64,000 bases of DNA from Hepsetus odoe (Eukaryota > Chordata > Actinopteri > Characiformes > Hepsetidae): assembly GCA_017165825.1 (NCBI GenBank), contig CM029367.1, positions 5,259,660 to 5,323,659 on the forward strand, read 5' to 3'. Position numbers and translations under genes: made by a program. Below the pieces are notes generated by a model. That model was not told where the DNA came from. It worked only from the letters and a program-made list of their open reading frames with translations, and did not search any database. Below, piece by piece: positions 35,276 through 47,650 of this stretch. Every line of letters begins with the position of its first letter. Within the stretch, counting starts at the first letter, position 1.

Positions 35276-35925
35276 CTGGAAATATAAAGCAGAAGAAAAT
35301 GACACATTTTCAGAATGCACCATTAATCCAATTCACATTATTAATCACAGTGAAAATTTAATACCGGCAGCTTGATCAATCTTTTAATTCACTACTCACT
35401 TTAACTCTAAGAGGAGCAACATTACTCAGCCTTAACATAGTGAAAGACATTAACATTTAAATGTAATTTTAAATTCAGATTTAACAGGTTTGGATTTTTA
35501 TTTGGGGATTGTTGGACATCCATGTTTCATTTGCTTCCTATCAGTGTTAGTAAAAACCAAGGATTTATCTAATGATGCTGCAGGAAAACTGAAAAAAAAA
35601 AAGCTGCAGAAATTGTTTCAAAAAAGACCTTTGTGAGTGCAGAAGAATCTTCCCATTATGCAAAGGCTCCATACCAATGAAAGAGATTTTCCTTCAAGAT
35701 TAATATGATGTGGAGGTTTTTTAAACTTTAAAAAAGGTCGTCCCATGCACATGTCTCATTTGCGAAAAAGACTAATCTGTTGTTTTTTTTTTGTTGCTTT
35801 TCAGATCAGGCCATCATATCCGACTGCTGGAAGGCTGAGAACATAGGCATGAGGCCTTCTGCTGTAGACGGTCTGTTTGGGGCTAATACTGATTGTGACT
35901 GTTCTATCATGCAAGCCAAACGAAA

Positions 35926-36161
35926 GTGAAAGTGACTATATACATCATTGTGAAACACAGCCCAAACAAATAAATGAAATACAACGAACAGCATTTAATC
36001 CATACGTGCAGCAGGGCAAAGCTATGCTCAAGCCTGGGGATCAGTAATGGGAACAGAACCTTGCTGAAGGGAACCTCAGGGCAACCTAGTGGTCTGGGAT
36101 TTGAACACACAGCCTTCCGATCCTGGAGTCTAGTCCCAAACTGCTAAGCCACCGCTGCCCC
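35926..36161 (-). repeat. SINE-A copy
   Basis: GTGAAAGTGACTATATAC tail to AAGCCACCGCTGCCCC head. It is the first SINE upstream of the proposed terminal exon. Confidence 0.8.
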
Positions 36162-36291
36162 CTATGCTGCAATGCTGCAATAGCTTTCTTTTAAGTCACA
36201 GCATTCGGTGTCGAGTTTTTGTTCACATCACAACAGAATTTTTCTTTGGGGGATATTTAACATGATATTTTAGGGTCCAGGAAGTGGAATA

Positions 36292-36378
36292 TTCTTCTTC
36301 TTCTTCTTCTTCTTCTTATTATTATTATTAGTAGTAGTAGTAGTAGTAGTATTGTTGTTATTGTTATTCTTATTATTA
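36292..36378 (+). repeat. Compound trinucleotide microsatellite (TTC)n(TTA)n(GTA)n
   Basis: Successive TTC, TTA, GTA and TTG runs, each drifting into the next. Confidence 0.95.
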
Positions 36379-38339
36379 TACCGATACACTTTATTTATTG
36401 ACAACTTTTGACCCTGCTACACATACTTTACATTTTGCAACAGTAATTAAATACTTAAGTTATATGAAATGTATTCTACATAGAATGTACCCAATTACAG
36501 TACTGTGCATTCTCACTTAATTGCTTAACTTAACATAAGAAAATACAAATGAACATAAAGTACATTCACTTTTTGAAGGAAAAGGCTGCCCAGCTGCATT
36601 CAGCCTCACCGACTATTGCTCTGCCCTTGGTGATTCCTTGGTGGAACTCAACACGAATGCACTACAACACCTGACTCATGGTAGTCTTTCACTTGGGGAT
36701 CCATTATTTAAGTGACATATCTCTTAAGCGTGTAAAAACTAAAGGTCCTGGCTTTGAAGTTCTTCCGAGAGAGTGAGAGAAAAGAAAGTTTGCTGCATAA
36801 AACATGTGGAATGAGAATTGATAGATCTTTTAAAGTCTTCTGAGCTGCTATACCATAACCCCATAGAAGACCAGGATGGCCATCAGAACTTCAGACATAA
36901 TGGCCGTAAATGATGGGTTGCGGCTAGTGTCATCATCGTCACGTGGCCACGCTACAGTCGGACGTGCGAGCCGAGCAATCTGCCGAATTAAAGACTGGAA
37001 GCTGAGATAACTATGAGCTCAGGGACACGAATGGGTAGTCGGAGACCAATTAAAAGCCATTGTATTTCAGCAGTAATGATGAGTAATGACTTCCCATAAA
37101 GCTCACAGCTCCACACGACACGGAAGAAAAATGAAGTACAAAGCAAATACGTTTGTATTGTTATTTAAGAGCCATATTTCATCACAAACACAAGTTAGGG
37201 ATTACAAGGTACCCCTCATGAAGAAACTTTTTCTGCCTCTTACTCACACACACACACTCTGCACATATACAATTGCACAGAGCACATTATGCATGCAAGC
37301 TGCCAACAAAGTAGGTTTAATAAATAAAGAGCAGCTTTATATTTAAGGGATCAATATTGTTTATATCACGGGAGGGCTCAGGTTGGCAGTAAATCAATAG
37401 ATTTCTAATAAAGCATCTTATTCTTCCGTTTCGACATAAAAAACAAAAAAAAAAACAAATTGTCTATGGTTTCTTTCCCAGCATTTCAAGGATCTTTGAA
37501 GGAGGAGGGAAGTTTGATTTGAGTAAGCACAAGTGCATGTGCGTGTAGACACTCACAAGCCTGTTGCATGACATTTAGCTGACCACTTATGATATTGGTC
37601 TTTCTTTGGTTCCTAAAGCCTAAAGTGGCCACATTGTGTTCTTACTCCGCACTTCCCAAAAAAAAACACAGATAAAAAATAATAAACTCCCTGTCAATTT
37701 TCCTGCAGCAGTCGCCCTCAGCAGATGCTTTGCAGACCATTCACTAGCTATGCATTTTAAACATATATAACAATCCCCTTAAAACTCACTCTAACCCTAC
37801 CTTCAGTTCCCCTCAACCCTATTTTTTATAATTCATTTCATATAGATAAGCACCAGGCTACATCAATGAGAGACTTTACTGTTGTACCAGTAAATAATAA
37901 ATAACAAATTACGTAATTGATCAATTCTGCAATTTTATCAGCTTGTCTCAATTAAACATTCAATTTTTCCTCACTTTTTAATACATTTAATGTTTTATGA
38001 ATGGCATGCAAATAAAATAACAATCACAGTATTCCAGCAATCAAAGGAAGCATCAGATTTAAATTTATTTTTTAAATAAATAAAAAAAACAAATCTGGTG
38101 GCAGAATGATTTAATGGAGACACTGTCAAACCCTCACAATTCATTTTTTATAAAAAATAATTGTTTTGATGGGGTGGATTGTGAAAGTAAAAGTGAGTAC
38201 ATCTAACAAAGGGGACAAACTTAAATATGTTCTGCTAATTATAGATAATATTTTTTTTATTCTTTTGATGGGTCAAACAAACAAATAATAACCAAAAAAT
38301 GTTACATAACATTTTTTCCAACATTTTGAAAGTGAAAAA

Positions 38340-38552
38340 TGAAAGTGACTATTCTTGTCATTGTAAAACACAACACAGCACACAGTGAGCCACAACGAAA
38401 TTCAACCTCTGCTTTTCACCCATACACACCGTCCAGCAAGGGGCAGCTGGGGAGCAGTGATGGAAACAGTACCTTGCTCAAGGGTACCTAGGGGCAACCT
38501 TGCTCTGGGATTCGAACACACACCCATCTGATCCTGGGGCCTAGTCCCTAGT
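38340..38552 (-). repeat. SINE-A copy
   Basis: GAAAGTGACTATTCTTGTC tail, TACCTTGCTCAAGGGTACC core and a head truncated after GGGGCCTAGTCCCTA. Confidence 0.78.
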
Positions 38553-39129
38553 TCCCTGTTCACTTTCAACCTTTGGACATATGTGTCCTGAAATGCACAA
38601 TGGTCCAAGTAAAGGGCATATCAGATGTGCACTGCAAGCCAACATGGCTTGGTGTCCCAGCTTGGGTTCAGAAAAGAAGACCCAGCCATGCCCAATGCCT
38701 CTTGATGTAAGGCCTTGGTCCTGCTTGCTGCTCCAGCCTTTGGTCATCTTTCATCTCAGAGAGAGCTGCTCAACATGCAGTCCTCATGAGAAGATGGGGT
38801 GGGGGAGAAGTGGACCAAATGGAATGAAGAAAACCCTCTGTTGAGGAGTAAGGCTGCACTGTTTATATTCTAGGAAGCCATACGGAATTCTACTGCTACA
38901 ACTTGCAATTTCTTGCTGCGTTGGTTAAAGCTGGCTTGTATATATTTGACTAAAACTGGATTGTGCAAATCTTTTCATTTATTAAAACAACAACAAACCC
39001 AAAACAGAACTTGGCCTGAATGAATACAGCGGGATCTCTCAGCAGGCAATATAACATCTCATTTGGTGCATAGAGCAAAGGCTGCTGCAGTGATGAGGAT
39101 GAACAAATAACACAATGTACAGCACTACT

Positions 39130-39680
39130 GAGGATGTCATTGAGGAATAAAGAAAAGAGAAGAGAAGAGAAGAGAAGAGAAGAGAAGAGAAGAATTTAGA
39201 CCACTGGAGAAAAAAGAAGAGGAAACTGCAGGTCATTTGTCTTCTAACTTTTAGATAGGTATAAGAAGGTCAAAGAGAAGAAAGAAGAAAAGAGGAGAGG
39301 GAAGGAGAGGAGAGGAGAGGAGAGAAGAGATGAAAAGAGAAGAGAAGAGAAGAGAGAAAAGCTCTTTTCAGAGACAGCAGGAGCAATAAAGGAGAGGAAA
39401 CAGCTGATGATTTGTCTTTTATGAATATGCAAATAAAAGGGCTGGCCAAAAAAGGAGAGTGCAGGAGAAAAGCGAGAGGAAGAGATAAGAGCAGAAGAGA
39501 GGAGAAGAAAGTTGAGAGGCAGAGAAGAGATGACAAGGAGAGAAAAGAAGAGGATAAAGGACAGGAGAAAAAGATTAGAGGGGGGGGAAAGGAGGAGGAA
39601 CAGGGAGAAATGAGGAGAGAAAAGAGGAAGCAGCAGGTGATTTGTCTTCTGACTATTATGAATGTGCAAACTCAGTGTGT
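39130..39680 (+). repeat. Purine-rich tract with a higher-order repeat
   Basis: Long AGAAG/AGGAG runs on the plus strand, broken three times by a related unit: GGTCATTTGTCTTCTAAC (39232), GATGATTTGTCTTTTATG (39404), GGTGATTTGTCTTCTGAC (39637). Each is preceded by GAGGAAAC/GAGGAAGC. The open frames here are low-complexity artefacts. Confidence 0.85.
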
Positions 39681-39749
39681 ATCCTGAAAAAGAATATAGT
39701 GCAGCCTCATGAGTAAAGACTGAACACCCCCCACACTAACACCCCCTCC

Positions 39750-39776
39750 GCACACACACACACACACACACACACT
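39750..39776 (+). repeat. (CA)n microsatellite
   Basis: About 13 CA units. Confidence 0.9.
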
Positions 39777-40687
39777 AAACCTCCATTCTCAGAAACACAC
39801 TGGCCTGCACATCCGGATGTTGGGGTCTGAAAGCTGGAACGCTCTATGACTGAGTGACCCTTCACAATGATTGATCTCAATCGTTAATTTGCCCTCTTTG
39901 TTTCTCTCCTCTGCTGAGAACACTGTCTTTCTGTGTTTTTCTCGCTGAAGGCTCCCACCTTCACTGCTGTCTGGCACCTGCATGGGTCAGGCCTGTGGGC
40001 GGGGTGGCCAGGTAACAGTGTGTGGGCTGCACTAAACTCTGCAAAGGTGATGTAACACCATCCTTTATCCTGACAGCTGAAGAGCCAGAATAGAAACGAT
40101 GCATATCTTTGCACTGTTGCATCCTTTTGCAGGATACCCAAATCCCAGCATTACTTTAGGTTCCTATTTTGGTGTTGGTGGAAAGGTATAAACCTCGATA
40201 ACTAGTTGTTATTGCTAACCATTAACGACATAATGCCTTTATTGTTCATAAAACTGCCATTAACTTTTTTAAAGGACATATATATTCTATATTCAGATAA
40301 GGTGTTTCTACAGGTAAGTCACAAATATTTGATGAGCTTGGCTAAGATCCCTATCCCTGATTGGTCTGCGGTCATCAACTTTACTACAGGCAATAAAGCC
40401 GAGCTCATTTGTTAAAAGAAGCACCAGGCCAATAACCCCAATTCCATAATGTAAAGATGAATAATTCCCTATTTATGGACTTAATGTTAATGCTTAATGT
40501 TTATGATACACAGTTTCTCCATTGCATAAAACGAGGGCATCTAAAAAGGTGAAAACAATGTAGGAATATTGCAGAATAAGTCTTGCTGTTCTTGCCAGTT
40601 TTAATGAAAGCTTATCACTGGCTTATCAGACTCAGCACAGCATCCCACATCACATAATTTATGGTAGAAATATAATGTATAGCATGT

Positions 40688-41000
40688 CTTTTGTCTGCTC
40701 CCGTTTAGGGGTCGCCACAGAGGATCATCTGTCTCCAGTTCTTCCTGTCCTCTGCATCTTCTTCTCTCATACCAATCGCCTGCATGTCCTCTGTCATCAC
40801 ATCCACTAACCTCCTCTTTGTCCTTCAACTCCATCCTCCTCAGCATCCTTTTTCTGATATACTCCTCGTCTCTCCTCTGGACATGTCCAAACCAGTACAG
40901 TCTTGCCTCTGACTTTGTCTCTAAAACGTCCAACATGAGCTGGCCCTCCAATATACTTGTTGCTAATCCTGTCCATCCTCATCACTCCAAGATTGCTAAT
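40688..41000 (-). pseudogene. LINE 3'-end fragment (pol C-terminus)
   Basis: Minus-strand translation shows the order WFGHVQRRDEEYI, RRMLRRMELK, then a degraded EEVSG/GHAGDW and LWRPLNGSRQK. This is the C-terminus of the same LINE family, truncated at its 5' side near 41000. Confidence 0.8.
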
Positions 41001-41182
41001 CTCAATCTTTATGATTAAAAACTTATCTTGAGAACTTTTCTTGGTAATGCAGCTCTGACAGCTATGCTAAATCACCTGACAGCAAAAGCAGCCTTTTCTA
41101 CTATTAGAACTTAAAGTCTCAGTTTGTAGAATAGCCTACCTTCATGAAATGTTAATGGTTTATTTCTAACCCAAGCACCTTC

Positions 41183-41292
41183 TAGCCAGTGGTGGCCTGA
41201 TGGTTAGGGTTGAGACACCATGATCAGTTCGAATCCCAGACCAGAAGATTGCTCCGAAGTACCTTTGAGCAAGGTATTGTCCCCTTCACCAC
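41183..41292 (+). repeat. SINE-A head fragment
   Basis: CAGTGGTGGCCTGATGGTTA, B-box GTTCGAATCCC and TTTGAGCAAGGTATTGTCC. Confidence 0.7.
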
Positions 41293-42304
41293 GTTAATCT
41301 ATTGAATTAAAACTCCACCACTTATATTAATACACATATACAAGAAAATAGTCTAGGCTTCGTGAGAAACACATTGCAAGATTTAAATGTTACAATGGCA
41401 GCATTGTTTGAAAGCTCTGTTTAGACTTTTAGATATTAATTTCCAAGCTTGTGACCCAACTGAGGTTGATAATCACTCTGTCCAGAGGATCGATGTATGT
41501 TTCTTTTGCATAGCAGCCAAAATGAGATTAAAGTTCAGCCAGAAGTGATGGGAGAACCCTGTACTGACCTTTATAAGTGGAAAATAGCTTTTTAAGTTTT
41601 GGCAGATGTCAGGCACAATATAAGTGAGGCACATGGCATTGAAGCAATCTCAAATATGACATTTTCCTGCAAACATTAGAGCCCAGTTTCTAACAATTTG
41701 CTAGGTTTAACATACAGGGAAGAAAAATAAAGCCTACAATGAGTCCCAACTTTGGCAAAATCCAATTTTTAGTTTTCCCAAATTGCAGCATCTCAAATTG
41801 AGAAATTAAGCAGTAATTTGCCATTTAAGTGCAGAAGTGTATCTTCTGTATTGTTCTGATTTCTAATCAATAAGGCATGTAATAAGTTGGGCACATGAAA
41901 GGGAAAGCAAACTTTTGCACACAACTGTACATGTTGGCCACAGAGTTGTGAGACTGTTTCAGTAAATTTAGGGAAGTGTGAGCCCTGGATTATCAAAGCA
42001 ATTAGAGGTCAATGCCAGAGAGGAAAGACTGCAGGGTGTGAGAGTTTAATATTCAGCTGGTTTACTTTTCTGTTTAGGGACAATGAAGCCTGGGTTGAAC
42101 AAAATGCAGTGGAAAAAAACAAACCGTATAAAGAGCAACACATGAAATCAAATGTTTGAGATACCAATCGAAAATAGTGCTGTAAGTACTCCTGTTGAAC
42201 AAATGTAAAGCGCTGGATTTAATACTCTGGGACAAAATCTCAACTTGAATCAGGTATTCTGTCTTCGCTACACAGAAGCTGTTTGCTCATGGTCGAATGA
42301 GAAT

Positions 42305-42728
42305 CTTCATCTTCTTCTTTCGGCTGTTCCCGTTTAGGGGTCGCCACAGTAAATCATCCGTTTCCATTTCTTCCTGTCCACTGCATCCTCCTTCAAACTG
42401 ACCACCTTCATGTCCTCTCTCACCACGTCCATAAACCTCCTCTTTGGTCTTCCTCTTTTCCTCTTTCCTGGCAGCTCCATCTTCAACATCCTCCTCTGGA
42501 CATGTCCAAACCAACGCAACCTTGCCTATCTAACTTTGTCTCCAAAACATCGAACCTGAGCTGTCCCTCTAATATACTTATTAATAATCCTGTCCATCCT
42601 CGTCACACCCTCCACCTTTGTCACCTCTACTCCCTGTATCCTTACCACTCTACTTTCCTCCCTTGCATTCACACTCATGTATTCTGTCTTTGTCCTACTC
42701 ACTTTCATTCCTCTCCTCTCTAGAGCAT
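42305..42728 (-). pseudogene. LINE pol C-terminus and 3' end
   Basis: Minus-strand peptide pieces ALERRGMKVSRTKTEYM, then MDRIINKYIRGTAQV, RWFGHVQRRMLKMELP and KRRFMDVVREDMK, ending CGDP. A segment between the EGVTK and TRMDR words is deleted relative to what this family normally has. Confidence 0.8.
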
Positions 42729-42921
42729 ATGAAAGTGAAAGTGACAACCCTTGTCATTGCAAGGTCACAGCACAGCAAGCGTGAACCACAACGAAATTGG
42801 ACCTCTGCTTTTAACCCATGCACACAAACACCGTGCAACAGTGGGCAGCTATTGAAAGCACCGGGGAGCAGTGACGGGGATGGTACCTTGCTCAGGGGTA
42901 CCTCAGGGCAACCTACTTGAT
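42729..42921 (-). repeat. SINE-A inserted in the LINE
   Basis: GTGAAAGTGACAACCCTTG tail to GGGGTACCTCAGGGCAACC; the head is missing. LINE coding text resumes at about 42922, on the other side of the RT break. Confidence 0.82.
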
Positions 42922-42929
42922 ATCGTTCC

Positions 42930-43800
42930 AGGTTCTCTTCAAGCTGCTCCCTACTCTCGATTCAGATCACAATATCATCGGCAAACATCATCGTCCACGG
43001 GGACTCCTGTCTATGGGCTCAGCACTGATCCTTAATGCAATCCAACCTCTACCTTAAAAGCATCCGTCACTCCTACTGCAGATATGACCACTGTCACACT
43101 GCCCTCATACATATCCTGAACTACTCTCACATACTTCCCTGCAACACCTGACTTCCTCATACAAAACCACAACTCCTCTCTAGGCACCTTGTCATATGCT
43201 TTCTCCAAGTCCACAAAGGCACAATGCGACTCCTTCTGACCTTCTCTGTACTTCCCCATCAACACCCTCAGAGCAAACACTGCAACTGTAGTGCCTTTTC
43301 TCGGCATGAAACCATTACTGCTGTTCAATAATCATCACAATTTTTCTTAACCTTGCTTCCACTACTCTTTCCTATAACTTCATGCTGTGGCTGATCAACT
43401 TTATCCCTCTATACTTACTACAGCTCTGTGCGACACCTCATCTCTGTGTGACACCTCACTTTCCAAGATTCTGTTCAACAATCTGGTCAGAAACTCAACT
43501 GCCATCTCCCCTAAACAACTCCATGCTTCCACTGGTATGTCATCCAGACCAACAGCCTTTCCGTTCTTTATGCTCTTCATGGCTGCCGTTACTTCCATCT
43601 TGCTTATTTGCTGCACTTCCAGGTTCACTATCCTCACATCATCCAATCTTCTCTCGTTCTCTTCATTCATCAGCTGCTCAAAGTACTCCTTCCATCTGCT
43701 CAACACTCCCTGTTCTCTTGTGAGTACGTTTCCATTTCTATCTTTAATTGTCCTGACCTGCTGCACATCGTTCCAAGCTTTGTCTCTCTGTCTAGCCAAT
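42930..43800 (-). pseudogene. LINE reverse-transcriptase pieces
   Basis: 43401-43799 holds the N-terminal RT region (KNGKAVGLDDIPVEAW). After a break, 43032-43328 holds FMPRKGTT and FVDLEKAYDKVPREELW. Near 42969-42995 the catalytic box reads MMFADDIVI, followed at once by a TGA stop. Frameshifts and that stop show the copy is dead. Confidence 0.82.
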
Positions 43801-44244
43801 TGGTATAGGTCCTATTGTCCCTCTTTACTGTCCAACCTCTCATACAATTCACCAAACACCCTTTCTTTGGCCTTCGCCACTGCTTTCTTCATCTCCTTGT
43901 ACTCCTGTCTACTTTCTTCATCTCTCTGACCATCCCACTTCTTCTTTGCTGCCCTCTTCTTCTGTATACTCTCCTGTACTTCTCAGTTCCACCACCAGGT
44001 TTCTTCTATCCTCCTTCTTCCTTCCAGATGTCACACAAAGTACCTTTCTAGCTGTCTGCCTTATCACTTCACAGTAGTGTCACAGCAATCCGGAAGCTCT
44101 TCAACACCTCCAAGTGCCCGTGTTAACTCCTGCCTAAATTCAATCTTGCAGCCTTCCTGCTTCAGCTTCCACCACTTGATCCTTAACTCTGCCCTCACTT
44201 TCCTCCTCTTCTTGACCTCCAAGGTTATCCAACAAGCCACCATC

Positions 44245-45093
44245 CTATGCTGTTGAGCTACACTCTCCCCTGTCACAAGTTTGCAGTCTCCTAATCTCCT
44301 TCAGACTGACCCTCCTGCAAAGAATATAATCCACCTGTGAGCATCTTTCTCCACTCTTATACATCGCCCTGTGCTCCTCCCTCTTCTTAAAATAAGTATT
44401 AACTACAGCCCTTTCCATCCTTTTTGCAAAATCTACAACCATCTGACCTTCAGCATTCCTCTCGACACCATATCTACCCATCACCTCCTCATCACCTCTG
44501 TTCCCTTCACCAACATGACCATTAAAATCTGCACCAATCACCACTCTCTCTCCCCTGGGTACACTCTCTATCACTTTATCTAACTCACTCCAGAGTCCTT
44601 CTTTCTTCTCCTTTTCACATCCAACTTGTGGGGCATAAGCACTAACATTCATTATCACACCTTCAACTTCCAGCTTCAAACTCATCACTCTATCTGACAC
44701 CCTCTTCACCTCCAAAACACTCTTCACATACTCTTCCTTCAGGGTAACACCTCCCCCATTCCTCCTTCTATCCACACCATGGTAAAACAATTTAAACCCT
44801 CCTCCAATACACCTGGCCTTACTACCCTTCCATTTAGTCTCTTGCAAATACAAAATATCAACCTTCCTTCTCTCCATCATATCAGCTAATTCTTTAACAA
44901 CTTTACCAGTCATGCTGCCAACATTCAAAGTCCCTCTCCTCCTTCCTCTGGACATGCCTTCCTCCTCTTCTTCTTTTTCTCCTTTGGCCAACAATAGCCC
45001 AATCTCCATCAGCTCCCTGTAGGCTAACAGCACTGGTGGTGTTAACCCGGGCCTCGACCGATCTGGTATGGAATTCTGTTTCATTGTCCGCAT
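44245..45093 (-). pseudogene. LINE AP-endonuclease domain (282 aa, truncated pol)
   Basis: The frame carries the exonuclease/endonuclease/phosphatase signatures in order: LNVGSMTGK near residue 55, ILYLQETKWKG near 80, NVSAYAPQVG near 155, VVIGADFNGHVG near 188 and SQVDYILC near 255. This enzyme nicks target DNA for target-primed reverse transcription. The frame stops just after the domain, where the intact LINE would continue into reverse transcriptase. A basic Glu/Lys-rich N-terminal stretch precedes the domain. Confidence 0.85.
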
Positions 45094-46658
45094 ATTGATT
45101 TGGCAAAAGTTTTACACTGGATACCCTTCCTTACGTAACCCTCCTATTTATCCAGGCTTGGGACTGGCACAAAGAAATATACTGGCTTGTTCATCCCTAG
45201 TAGCTGGGTTGGTTGAATAAGAATAGACTGAAGATTAAATAGTGGTGATGTGAGTGAAATGATATCATAGATCTTTCGAGGAAAAATGCTCCAACAGTTT
45301 GGTTGGATAAGAAGTAAAACTGCTCTGCCTTGCTAATTTCCCTCATATACCATTAGAAAGCCACAGCCGACTGCTCACAGCCATTCAGAACTAATGCCTG
45401 AAGCGTCCTCCAGCAATGATGTTTCCTCTTCGAAAGCTCTAGATATTTATTAATGACATATATATTAATCCTGGAAAATGGCCCAGGCTGTGGGTTAGCT
45501 GCCAACAAAAATCTTTTATCTGCCAGTAAAAAAATACAAAATTTAAAAATCCAGATGGTGACCATGGTAACCTGCTGTGCAAGCACCCCAGAACATCTCA
45601 CTTCTGTTTGTCGGCCTTTGTGAAATTCTGGATATTACTTAAATGTAGTCACAGCTACACCATGCTGGATGTTTCATAATGCAATGCTTTAAGCAGAAAT
45701 AGTGATTGTAGATTTTGTTCTTTACCTTCTTTTGTCAATCATGCAGGATGAAATATAAAAAAATCTGGAATACGGTATTCGGAAGGTTTGTACTTCGAGG
45801 TAAATTGATTAGAATAGTTCAGATGAGTTTTTTAGAATAGTCTGGAACAGTTTTCAGCCATGGTGACACAGCAGGGGAGGGAAAAGGATGTGTTTGTTGT
45901 TAGAGTTAGTGAATTGTTGAGCAAAAGTAAAGAAAGTAGAAATGAGATGAGAATTGAAAGAAAACCCGAAGGCAAAAATGTCCAGGAAGCAAACAAGCAA
46001 AAATAAAAACAGAAAGCAATGAAAATGAACAAGACATCAAACAACGCACACAAGCCAATGCCGAAATAGAGGACATATACCCAGACCTAGAAAGAGGAAT
46101 AGGTGTGAATTATGATGAGAAGGGCTGGAACTGACAATGAGGGCAGGGCTGATGACTCAGCATAAGGGTTGATTGAAGAAACAGTTCTCTACAAGTTCTG
46201 AGCAATTCCCCTTCCCCCATATTTTGCTTCCAAAGAGACAAACGTAGAATAGTTGTTTAAGAGGCAACGTTGTAGAATAGTTCTCCAGGCTTCTTGAAGG
46301 TCAATGTTTTCGGCTGTTCCTGAACCTGACCAGTTTCAGAGGATTGTCACACAGCAACTTATGTATGAAACTTCAAGCAGAACAAGTCTCATGTAAGGCA
46401 TGAAGGCATATAGAAACAGGTTTAGATGATTCCAGATGATCAGGTGATTAGTTTATTGCTGATGCTGAATGCTGAGTTGCTGGAAGGATTTCATCTAGAA
46501 CCTGGTATCTTTAGGCACTCTGCAATCTGTCACACCATTTCTGTAACCGTATCTACTCAACATGAAACATCTGACAGGCAAACAACAGAATATTTTCACC
46601 AACAAGGTGATTCTCCAGAAAAATGCAAAGAAAGCACAGTATTGTATATGTATCAATC

Positions 46659-46939
46659 TGTAACGGTCCTGTGCCAGTAGGGGGCGCCCTGCTCTGATTG
46701 TGCACACCTGAGTATTGGGTGCCAGGTGTGTCTCATTGGGGCTGGGGTTATAAGCCCCAGTGAAACAGAGCAGGGTGCTGATCATACTGTGTGCACACTG
46801 TGATTACTCGGGTTATGGTTTACATTTGTTATGTTTGTTATTATTAGTTTGAGTTCTGTGCACTTTATCAGTCATTAAAGTCCAGTACGAAGCTCTCGGC
46901 TCTGCGTTGGCGTCCAGTCCTCAACACCGCCCCGTGACA
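46659..46939 (+). mobile_element. Solo LTR (281 bp) with perfect 5-bp target duplication
   Basis: Runs TGTAACGG to CCGTGACA, flanked on both sides by CAATC (46654-46658 and 46940-46944). Internal features: palindromic arms GCCCTGCTCTG / CAGAGCAGGG, CACACCTG / CAGGTGTG, TTATAAGCCCC promoter-like box and ATTAAAG signal near 46876. TG...CA ends and a 5-bp duplication are typical of Gypsy-type LTR elements. No internal coding region remains. Confidence 0.85.
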
Positions 46940-47339
46940 CAATCGATGTTTTGTGATCACTAAATCCTGCCACATGAAGCCAGTACCCATGCACATCCCT
47001 AGTGCTTAATAGAAATTGTATTTTTTAAAACACTTTTCCTCATTTCCATCTCAGGGATATTTCCAGTCTCACCTTATCTTTGGATTTCAAGATATTGTGG
47101 AATGAGCTTGTTGAGATAAGTGTTACTGTTTAATAAAGTCACAGTGCATGATTTCTCTCTCTGACTGTTGTTACTGTATGTTTTTTACAGTAAACACACA
47201 CTGTGAAATTTACAGAAGATGTAGAATTGAACTTATTTGAAACATACTGACATGTATACACCATGGCTATTCCATCTGTATGCAGAGAAACGGTGTAAGT
47301 GCTGTCACTATGCAGTCCTTCCTCCATGAAATGAGATGA

Positions 47340-47650
47340 GATGTGAGTTTGATGGATGACGATGGCCCTCTGGCTGGCTGCCTGCTCTCTCAGCATTCTG
47401 GCGAGGCCCTCTTTCCTGTCGCCGTGCCCGTTTTCATAGCACACCCTGTGCCAAAGAGGAGTGGCTCTGCGATGGCACGGGGTCCTCCCTGGGGCGAGCA
47501 ATGGGGCAGAGCTCCCAGCACAGGCCCCAGACTCAGTGGCCCAGACTGCCTTTACAGCTGCCTCGGCGGCCACCGCACAGAAGGGGCTTCTCCCTCTTAC
47601 TGACACAGCTGGCACTTCACAACCACTTCTTCTCTTCTCATCACAGCTCA
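47340..47650. other. GC-rich island inside the last intron
   Basis: Markedly more GC-rich than its surroundings and open on both strands (158 aa minus, 86 and 91 aa plus). No domain recognised and no clear pair of splice sites. It could be an unrecognised alternative exon, a regulatory element or chance. Confidence 0.3.

Larger units (their letters stand above)
42305..45205 (-). mobile_element. Near full-length decayed APE-type LINE (RTE-like)
   Basis: 5' UTR words (CAAGCCTGGATAAATAGG, AAGGGTATCCAGTGTAAAAC) lie at about 45110-45205 and the 3' end (AGGGGTCGCC reversed, then a GAAGAAGATG-type tail) near 42305. Between them lie an endonuclease frame, reverse-transcriptase pieces and the basic C-terminus. 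Frames are broken and a SINE is inserted at 42729-42921. It is not active. Clade is uncertain; the endonuclease resembles proteins often labelled craniofacial development protein 2-like. Confidence 0.82.

Noticed and set aside
39148..39350. Regular short repeats resembling an array
   Set aside because: Simple AGAAG/AGGAG microsatellite without distinct spacers; not a CRISPR array, and the genome is vertebrate.
43387..43929. 180-aa plus-strand frame
   Set aside because: Antisense shadow of the LINE reverse-transcriptase region.
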